Origin: a bacterium
Lineage (GTDB): Bacteria > Sumerlaeota > Sumerlaeia > MVZB01
Assembly (NCBI GenBank): GCA_023480605.1
Contig: JAMCWS010000095.1
Location: 1 to 8,933, forward strand
DNA: 8,933 bases
Reading direction: 5' to 3'
This document shows positions 1 through 4,794 of this stretch, piece by piece. The first letter of the stretch is position 1, and each line of letters begins with the position of its first letter. The notes beneath the pieces were generated by a model. The model was not told the origin of the DNA, did not search any database, and saw only the letters and a program-made list of their open reading frames with translations. The translations under genes and the position numbers were made by a program.

Positions 1-579
1 AATGGGATTGCAGTTTCAATCCGCCTCCCCTCGGGAGAGGAGAGGCAACCAAAATCCGCCTCGCGCGTTACACCAGGCAGGCGCATCCAGTTTCAATCCG
101 CCTCCCCTCGGGAGAGGAGAGGCAACCTATGGCAGCATCGTAGCGTAACGCCCATCATCAACCTCGTTTCAATCCGCCTCCCCTCGGGAGAGGAGAGGCA
201 ACCCGAGAGCGGCTTGGAGTCCACCGCTCGTTCGATCGGATCGGTTTCAATCCGCCTCCCCTCGGGAGAGGAGAGGCAACGATGCAAATGGTCAACGAGA
301 TTGCATCGTCCGGGTATAGCGTTTCAATCCGCCTCCCCTCGGGAGAGGAGAGGCAACCGAGGGGGCCAAGGTCGGCGAGGGGGCCAAGGTCGGCGTTTCA
401 ATCCGCCTCCCCTCGGGAGAGGAGAGGCAACTCCCAGGTAACGCCGCGCAACGGGCGTATATTTATAGGTTTCAATCCGCCTCCCCTCGGGAGAGGAGAG
501 GCAACTCTGTCGTGCCAAATCAATGAAAAGAGATACGGAAAGGTTTCAATCCGCCTCCCCTCGGGAGAGGAGAGGCAAC
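1..579 (-). CRISPR. CRISPR array, 8 repeats visible, continues off left edge
   Basis: Eight identical 37-nt repeats lie at 13-49, 90-126, 166-202, 244-280, 321-357, 395-431, 469-505 and 543-579. Seven full spacers separate them, of 40, 39, 41, 40, 37, 37 and 37 nt from left to right; bases 1-12 are the end of another spacer. I orient the array on the minus strand. Read that way each repeat ends in ATTGAAAC, the usual 8-nt crRNA 5' tag of type III and many type I systems. It also folds into a 10-bp stem (GCCTCTCCTC with GAGGGGAGGC, loop TCCC, one U-G wobble) that ends two bases before the tag. On the plus strand the wobble becomes a C-A mismatch. This strand matches that of the cas genes and puts the leader at 580-802, so the newest spacer is 506-542. 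No Cas6 gene is visible in the window to process the transcript. Confidence 0.97.
358..394. repeat. CRISPR spacer made of an 18-bp tandem duplication
   Basis: This 37-nt spacer is two perfect 18-bp units, 358-375 and 376-393 (CGAGGGGGCCAAGGTCGG), plus one further C. The period is a multiple of three. If the source was coding DNA, it would encode a repeated hexapeptide such as EGAKVG on the plus strand or ADLGPL on the minus strand. Confidence 0.95.
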
Positions 580-588
580 TGCGCCTTC

Positions 589-618
589 CGTATACCACTG
601 ATACGATTGCACTTTCAA
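589..618 (-). promoter_or_regulatory. Candidate sigma70-type promoter for the CRISPR array
   Basis: On the minus strand a -35-like TTGAAA (618-613) is followed after 18 nt by TATACG (594-589); shifting by one gives GTATAC at 17 nt. The predicted start would lie around 580-583, almost at the leader-repeat junction. The -35 hexamer is a good match and the -10 only fair. It is a by-eye match without experimental support. Confidence 0.35.
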
Positions 619-623
619 GGCCT

Positions 624-651
624 TTTTCCGTGACCTGCCATTTGGGGGCCT
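624..651 (-). repeat. Leader motif, array-proximal copy
   Basis: Minus-strand AGGTCACGGAAAA (636-624) is preceded by AGGCCCCCAAATGG (651-638). The same 13-mer recurs exactly 102 bp away at 738-726, beside a similar G/C-rich block. It may be a binding site for Cas1-Cas2, a host DNA-bending factor or a regulator. Confidence 0.7.
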
Positions 652-725
652 TCAGCCGGGGTGCGGGCCGAGGGCGAGTCGGCCCCTTTGGCGATACAGA
701 TCGTTGATTTGCTTGAAGATCCATC

Positions 726-755
726 TTTTCCGTGACCTCCCCCATTTTGGGGCCT
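726..755 (-). repeat. Leader motif, array-distal copy
   Basis: Minus-strand AGGTCACGGAAAA (738-726) is preceded by AGGCCCCAAAATGGGGG (755-739). This copy includes a small palindrome, CCCCA-ttt-TGGGG on the plus strand (740-752), that the other copy keeps only in part. The palindrome looks operator-like, but no regulator can be named. Confidence 0.7.
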
Positions 756-777
756 ATTTTCGTTTATGTCCAAGTAT

Positions 778-800
778 AGGAGCCAACCGATTGGGTTCCT
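778..800 (-). other. Stem-loop just after the cas2 stop
   Basis: The sequence AGGAGCCAA CCGA TTGGGTTCCT can form a roughly 9-bp stem with one G-T pair and one bulged base around a CCGA loop. It starts 2 nt downstream of the cas2 stop on the minus strand. No U-rich tract follows, so it does not look like an intrinsic terminator. It might protect the 3' end of the cas transcript or have no function. Confidence 0.35.
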
Positions 801-802
801 GA

Positions 803-1108
803 TCAAACGAAGTAAACCTCCGCCTCTCCCATTGGATCGGGGCCGTCGGCCGGACCGAAGCGCCGCCGATCCGCTACACAGGCGGCGCACAGGCGGTAAA
901 TCGTCAGCCGGTCTTCAGCGGGGTCGATCGTCCGGACAATATCTGCTTCCAACCGTTCGCGCACTTCCGGCGCCAGCCTTGCCTCAAAAACGCTTTCCTG
1001 GATGCGCTCGCCATACGCCCCCAGGGCGCGCGCCAACGAATTTCTTCGCCCATCGTCGGCAATGTCATAGCAGATGACGTAACAGGTGGCCACTGGTGAT
1101 GGACTCAT
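803..1108 (-). CDS. cas2: CRISPR-associated endonuclease-fold protein Cas2
   Basis: A 101-residue protein, normal length for Cas2. Cas2 forms the central dimer of the Cas1-Cas2 integrase, which inserts new spacers at the leader end of the array. The first strand of its ferredoxin-like fold is clear: CYVICYDIADDGRR at residues 9-22, with the conserved Asp at D15. The helix-and-strand segment ARALGAYGERIQESVFEARL (26-45) follows, as is typical. The reading frame stays open further upstream, but homology begins at this ATG, so I start here. A GGAG lies rather far upstream and the RBS is weak, suggesting translation coupled to cas1, whose stop is 26 nt away. This is the last gene of the operon, directly next to the leader. 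Family assignment is firm. Confidence 0.95.
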   Translation of the reverse strand: MSPSPVATCYVICYDIADDGRRNSLARALGAYGERIQESVFEARLAPEVRERLEADIVRTIDPAEDRLTIYRLCAACVADRRRFGPADGPDPMGEAEVYFV

Positions 1109-1134
1109 GGGGGGCGCGTCTCCGAACCGCCGGT

Positions 1135-2208
1135 TTATTTGCCAAGCAGAAATGGCCGATATGATTCGTTCCGCCGCAGGTGGGCGGTCAGTCGTTCGAC
1201 CTGCCGTTGGATGGCCACAGCCGCGTCCGACGCCGCCCCGGCCACGCCGCCCGCCTCGGGCAACGGACTGGCCAGCGCCTTTTGCCACAACCCGAAAAAC
1301 TGACGCAACATCCATGCCCGAAGGCGCACGCCTCCCGGCCGCTCCGGGTCGGGCTCGAAGTGCTCAGGTCTAAATTGGCGCCGATTGGCGGCCTGCAGTA
1401 CAAACCGGTCAACCAAAGGGTGGCGGAATTCCTCCATCAGATCGAGTGCCAGAGAAGGGCGGCCATCCCTGGGATCGTGGAAAAATCCGATGGCGGGCTC
1501 CAGTCCACGTGCTTCGAGGAGCCCCGCGATGCGGTTGGCCAGCAGCACGTAGCCGAATGACAGCAGCGCGTTGACGGGATCGGGCGCGGGATGCTGGCGA
1601 CGTCCCTCAAAGGTGAGTAAACCCCGGAATCCCGCCTGGGCGAGGGCGTCGAAATAGAGCCGAGCACCCTGTCCCTCGTGGCCCAAAATCTCGGGGAGCG
1701 TCGGAGCGCGCTTCAGGACGGCGATTCGATCACGCAATCCGTCGCAGGCGACTTTGAGATTGGAGTCCGGATAGTTCGCGTCGATATTTTCCAAGACCGC
1801 CGCGGCATTGACCAACTTGGCCCCGACAAACATTCGCGCCAATTCCGCCCGCTCCGCTGGATTTGCGTATGACGCATATTGCCGCAAGCGCACGTTGGCG
1901 CACCGGGATTGTTCGGGCACCAACCGGCCAAGTAACCGGCCATTGCCATTGAGCCACGTGACACCGATGCCTTCCTTTAAGCAGAGTAAGGTTGCATCGC
2001 GTGTAATGTGCACCCGTCCCATCAGGATCAGTATTTCCAGGCGATGAGGGGGCACCCGCAGGAGCAAAGGCTGAGTCTCGGGCAACGGGCCTTTCCCATC
2101 GGGGTCGTCGTCGAGCGTAATGATCAACCCCTCGCCTTGCTGGCGCACGACCGCGCCAGGCTGAGTGACGTAAAGGGCCGATTCGGTAAACTCCGTGGGA
2201 TCCTGCAT
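1135..2208 (-). CDS. cas1: CRISPR integrase Cas1
   Basis: A 357-residue protein, the usual Cas1 length. Cas1 is the metal-dependent integrase that, with Cas2, joins new spacer DNA to the leader-repeat junction. The N-terminal beta-rich domain covers about residues 10-100 and the helical catalytic domain about 110-345. The three metal-binding positions are visible: E178 in GHEGQGARLYF, H244 in IGFFHDPRDGRPS, and the acidic cluster LALDLMEEF with D256 and E259. It therefore looks catalytically intact. The ATG lies one base after the TAG of the CARF-HEPN gene (TAGGATG), so the two are probably translationally coupled. The frame stays open upstream through that gene, but the extension is an out-of-frame shadow. 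No reverse transcriptase or Cas6 domain is fused. Confidence 0.97.
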   Translation of the reverse strand: MQDPTEFTESALYVTQPGAVVRQQGEGLIITLDDDPDGKGPLPETQPLLLRVPPHRLEILILMGRVHITRDATLLCLKEGIGVTWLNGNGRLLGRLVPEQSRCANVRLRQYASYANPAERAELARMFVGAKLVNAAAVLENIDANYPDSNLKVACDGLRDRIAVLKRAPTLPEILGHEGQGARLYFDALAQAGFRGLLTFEGRRQHPAPDPVNALLSFGYVLLANRIAGLLEARGLEPAIGFFHDPRDGRPSLALDLMEEFRHPLVDRFVLQAANRRQFRPEHFEPDPERPGGVRLRAWMLRQFFGLWQKALASPLPEAGGVAGAASDAAVAIQRQVERLTAHLRRNESYRPFLLGK

Positions 2209-2209
2209 C

Positions 2210-3466
2210 CTATTCCGGCCTTCCGGTTTCCTCGAGCTCTCGGCAAATCGCTTCGAAGCGGCAAACGAATTCCTCGATCGTCTCAAGCCGAACCGTTTCG
2301 TGCGTGCCGATCCCGGCGTGGGCAATCGGGTTGCGCCGGGTGCGGAGGTTTTTGGCGAGACTGACAATTTCGCGGCCCAGCGCGCCCTGGCCGATGGCGT
2401 GAAGACGGTCACTGGCGCGGCGGGCCAGTTGCCCCAGGCTTTCGCTCCCCTCGTCGGTGGCGTTCTCAAACCAATATCTCTCACCCAGGACGACCTCCGC
2501 GGAAAGAAAGCCGATCGCTTCGCGCATGAGCAGTAGGGCATGTACCGGCCGCTGGTGGTCGAAATACCAGCGCGCCAGTCGCGCCAGGTGCCCGGGGTTG
2601 AGCGCCGCGCCATCGCCGGGATCGAGCGGGGCGAGCAACGCCTCGACCTGGCGGGCGATGGGATCGAGCAGGGGCATCTCGCCCGCCAGTTGTTCAAAGG
2701 TCGTCTGCAGGCGGCACAGCATGCCGCGGCCCCGTCCTTTGCTGGTTATTTGCCGGGTCTGGAGGAGTTCAAGACGACGCTGGGTTTCGCGCGCCATTTC
2801 GAGGTCGTCGCCTTGCAACGCACCCGGCTGCAGGCGCTGGATGGTGCGCGCCAGCGATTCGATATCGCCGCGCTGGATCAGGCCCTGCCCGGCAGCCAGT
2901 AGGCGGGGGATACCGAGCAGGTGGGGTAGATCCATGATCTGCGGCGGCAGAGCCTGGCCGGCCGCATCTTCGCCCGGCGCCTCGAAGTTGATATACGTGA
3001 GTCGCTCGACTCGCGCGCCGCGCAGGTTTTCCAGAAAGCTGGTCACCAGGAAAGCCAGGTAGCTGATGGCTCGCAGGCCGAAGGTGACATCGAGATGGAC
3101 AATGTCGCCGGTTTCGACGTGATTCATGACGGCCTGGATGATGGAGTTGACGCCGGCGGCGTCGCGGGGGATCTCGATTGGCGCCCGGCGGACCGCCGGT
3201 ACAGGCCGGCCTTCTTTCGGGGCGAGTTCGTTCAGTTCTTCGCAAAAGAGCTCGTAAGCCTGTTGCACCTCGGTAGCCGGCGTGCAGAGCACGATGATTT
3301 CCTCCGGCCGATAGAGTTCGACCAGGGCCGTGAGCGGGATGACGCAAGCGCGGCTGGTCCGGCGGCCGTCACTGTAGGCCGCTGTTTCGTAGAGATCCGA
3401 GCGCATGCCGTCGGCGCCGCGGCGTTCGCGCGGCTTGCCGAGGGTACAGATCAATTTGCGGGGCAT
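2210..3466 (-). CDS. csx2: CARF-HEPN ribonuclease, Csx2/TM1812-like (Csx1 superfamily)
   Basis: A 418-residue protein with a CARF sensor at about residues 1-165 and a helical C-terminal half. The CARF part shows KLICTLG (4-10), the strand EEIIVLCTPA (55-64) and GDIVHLDVTFGLRAISYLAF (120-139), which is the family's D-x-T-H-G-x-R region. Here the usual His is Phe (F129). Residues 370-384 contain R378-N-P-I-A-H383, an intact HEPN R-X4-H motif. Such proteins bind cyclic oligoadenylate made by Cas10 and then cleave RNA non-specifically during infection. The ATG has an upstream AAGGA with good spacing. An insertion of about 20 residues follows the first strand (11-32). It sits between the NE0113-family gene and cas1. 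Effector identity is well supported; the exact ligand is unknown. Confidence 0.88.
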   Translation of the reverse strand: MPRKLICTLGKPRERRGADGMRSDLYETAAYSDGRRTSRACVIPLTALVELYRPEEIIVLCTPATEVQQAYELFCEELNELAPKEGRPVPAVRRAPIEIPRDAAGVNSIIQAVMNHVETGDIVHLDVTFGLRAISYLAFLVTSFLENLRGARVERLTYINFEAPGEDAAGQALPPQIMDLPHLLGIPRLLAAGQGLIQRGDIESLARTIQRLQPGALQGDDLEMARETQRRLELLQTRQITSKGRGRGMLCRLQTTFEQLAGEMPLLDPIARQVEALLAPLDPGDGAALNPGHLARLARWYFDHQRPVHALLLMREAIGFLSAEVVLGERYWFENATDEGSESLGQLARRASDRLHAIGQGALGREIVSLAKNLRTRRNPIAHAGIGTHETVRLETIEEFVCRFEAICRELEETGRPE

Positions 3467-3481
3467 GGCGGCGTCCTTGGG

Positions 3482-3532
3482 TCAGATATCGGCCGGGTGG
3501 AAGAAGATCCGGTCCGGCAGGATGTCCACGCG
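3482..3532 (-). other. In-frame 16-codon continuation after the UGA of the NE0113-family gene
   Basis: Straight after the TGA at 3535-3533 the same frame runs on for 16 sense codons (RVDILPDRIFFHPADI) to a second TGA at 3484-3482. All 16 codons end in G or C, as expected for coding sequence in this GC-rich part of the operon. If this is the true end of the upstream protein, the gap to the next ATG falls from 66 nt to 15 nt, like the other junctions. It could be a recently cut-off tail, a readthrough extension (the stop context is UGA-C) or a sequencing error. Confidence 0.5.
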
Positions 3533-4777
3533 TCAGTAACCTTTTTTGCGGTGGGGGACGCCATGGCCGATGCCGCTGATGAGATAATAAGCGGGTTCGT
3601 GGCGTGGGGCCTTGTCCGTGAACTCCTTTTTCAGGTCCTTGTTGAAATTGACAATCCGCGGAGAGATATCATGTTGCCAGTTCGCTCGGATTATATCAAA
3701 TTCCTCATCGCCGTTTTGCAGGCCCGCTATGTTATTTCGAAGCGTCTTGCCCATGACCGACCCATCGATATCGAAACTCCGGTCGCCGCGACCCAGACGG
3801 CGGAGCCAATCCTGGAGGTCGAGAAACGTTTGCGGTAGTTCATCATGCCGGAAAATCGGAATTGGACGCGGGGGCGTATCGGATCCCAATAGCCCATCAC
3901 TCTGACGACGCCAAAGCAAGTAGGTATATACGACGAACTCGAAGGTATCAGGCTTCTGGAATTCCTTGACCAGCAGGTCGGCCTGCGCGCCGGGCAGGCG
4001 GTAGCAAATGCGCGGACGAGGCTGATCGCGCCGCCGCTGCCAATAGACGTGAACTTCCAGTTTGGGCCCGGCGACGACGCTGTCGGCCCGGGCGACAAGG
4101 TCCGAGAAGGACAGCCGCGTGGCCAGGTCGGGCAGGGCGGATTCCTCGAAGAGGGATCGCAAGCGCACGAACGGAATCTCGGCCATACCGACCGTGGCCC
4201 GGTGCATATCGAGCGCTTTCCCCTGCCGATCGGTCAGCAGTCGCTTGCGGGGAGCGGGGTAATAAAAACCGGCGACTTCGTATTCAGGCGGCACGAGGAC
4301 GTGGTAGAGGCGATCCTGGGCGCGGCCCAATAGTTGCATCGCCGTGCCCAAAAAAAACGACATGGTCTTGCGCCCGCCAGCGAGTGAGGCATGCACGGCC
4401 ATGTCGTCATCGGCGCAGCATTCGGCCACCTCCTTCAGGATCCAGTCCGCCACGGAGCGATTGTCATCGCTGGTGCGGATATCGTCGAGCGCTTGGCCGC
4501 CAGTGCCGCGGCATATCCGCAAGTCGTGCTGCAAGTCGATCTCCAGGGCCTTGAAAGCTTTCGGGTAATCCCTGGCGAGGGCGTCCATCGCGCCCGGCAA
4601 ATCGCGCCGCAGGTCGCCGGCCGCGTCTCCCGTAGTCAGTATCCGAAGGCCATGGACAGTGAGTTTTCGTCCCACCGCCAGCCCCCACAAGGCTTCGGTG
4701 ATGGTCGCCGGGGTCTTGCCGGCGACGGTGAGGAGGAGGTTGCGTTCACCCTTCAGGCCTTTATGCGTTTCACTCAT
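3533..4777 (-). CDS. CARF protein of the NE0113 family (TIGR02584/PF09623)
   Basis: A 414-residue protein. The N-terminal half matches what I know of the NE0113 family: LLLTVAGKTPATITEALWGL (14-33), LDDIRTSDDN (97-106), SLAGGRKTM (131-139), GRAQDRLYHVLV (151-162) and AEIPFVRLR (199-207). This is a CARF-fold group found with type III systems; databases have labelled it Csx1-like or Csm6/ring nuclease. Binding or degrading cyclic oligoadenylate is therefore likely but not proven here. The C-terminal 200 residues may include a winged-helix region, and RANWQH (364-369) fits R-X4-H, though I do not see a convincing HEPN domain around it. The ATG at 4777 has AGGA upstream; a TTG at 4798 is less likely. 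It starts 17 nt after the fused RAMP gene. The stop at 3533 may be premature (see 3482-3532). Confidence 0.9.
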   Translation of the reverse strand: MSETHKGLKGERNLLLTVAGKTPATITEALWGLAVGRKLTVHGLRILTTGDAAGDLRRDLPGAMDALARDYPKAFKALEIDLQHDLRICRGTGGQALDDIRTSDDNRSVADWILKEVAECCADDDMAVHASLAGGRKTMSFFLGTAMQLLGRAQDRLYHVLVPPEYEVAGFYYPAPRKRLLTDRQGKALDMHRATVGMAEIPFVRLRSLFEESALPDLATRLSFSDLVARADSVVAGPKLEVHVYWQRRRDQPRPRICYRLPGAQADLLVKEFQKPDTFEFVVYTYLLWRRQSDGLLGSDTPPRPIPIFRHDELPQTFLDLQDWLRRLGRGDRSFDIDGSVMGKTLRNNIAGLQNGDEEFDIIRANWQHDISPRIVNFNKDLKKEFTDKAPRHEPAYYLISGIGHGVPHRKKGY

Positions 4778-4794
4778 GATGTATGATCCTGATT

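Larger units (their letters stand above)
580..802 (-). promoter_or_regulatory. CRISPR leader region between cas2 and the array
   Basis: This 223-bp stretch separates the cas2 stop from the leader-proximal repeat and has no credible gene. In type III and type I loci the leader lies upstream of the first repeat, carries the array promoter and guides Cas1-Cas2 integration. Inside it are two copies of a motif (624-651 and 726-755), a promoter-like pair at 589-618 and a stem-loop at 778-800. The role as leader is inferred from the repeat orientation and from its place between adaptation genes and array. Confidence 0.8.

Noticed and set aside
364..369. Residues RANWQH of the NE0113-family protein as a HEPN active site (residue numbers, not bases)
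   Set aside because: The spacing fits R-X4-H, but the surrounding sequence does not show the helical HEPN pattern; it is mentioned only in the gene entry.
611..620. ACTTTCAAGG as a ninth, degenerate CRISPR repeat
   Set aside because: Only about seven bases match the repeat edge and the rest does not follow. On the orientation used here this lies in the leader, where it fits a -35 element better.
214..707. Open frames across the CRISPR array on both strands
   Set aside because: They arise from the repeated sequence; their translations simply repeat the CRISPR unit.
1109..1315. N-terminal extension of Cas2 to 170 residues
   Set aside because: It overlaps cas1 in another frame; Cas2 homology begins just after the ATG at 1108.
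2209..2697. N-terminal extension of Cas1 to about 520 residues
   Set aside because: The extension overlaps csx2 out of frame and has no Cas1 similarity. The ATG at 2208 gives a normal Cas1 length and lies one base after the csx2 stop.
3533..3535. Genome-wide recoding of TGA as a sense codon
   Set aside because: TGA ends cas2, cmr5 and the fusion gene at sensible positions, and Trp is encoded by TGG.
3095..3838. Plus-strand frame of 247 codons antisense to csx2 and the NE0113-family gene
   Set aside because: It is the mirror of well-supported minus-strand genes and shows no domain.
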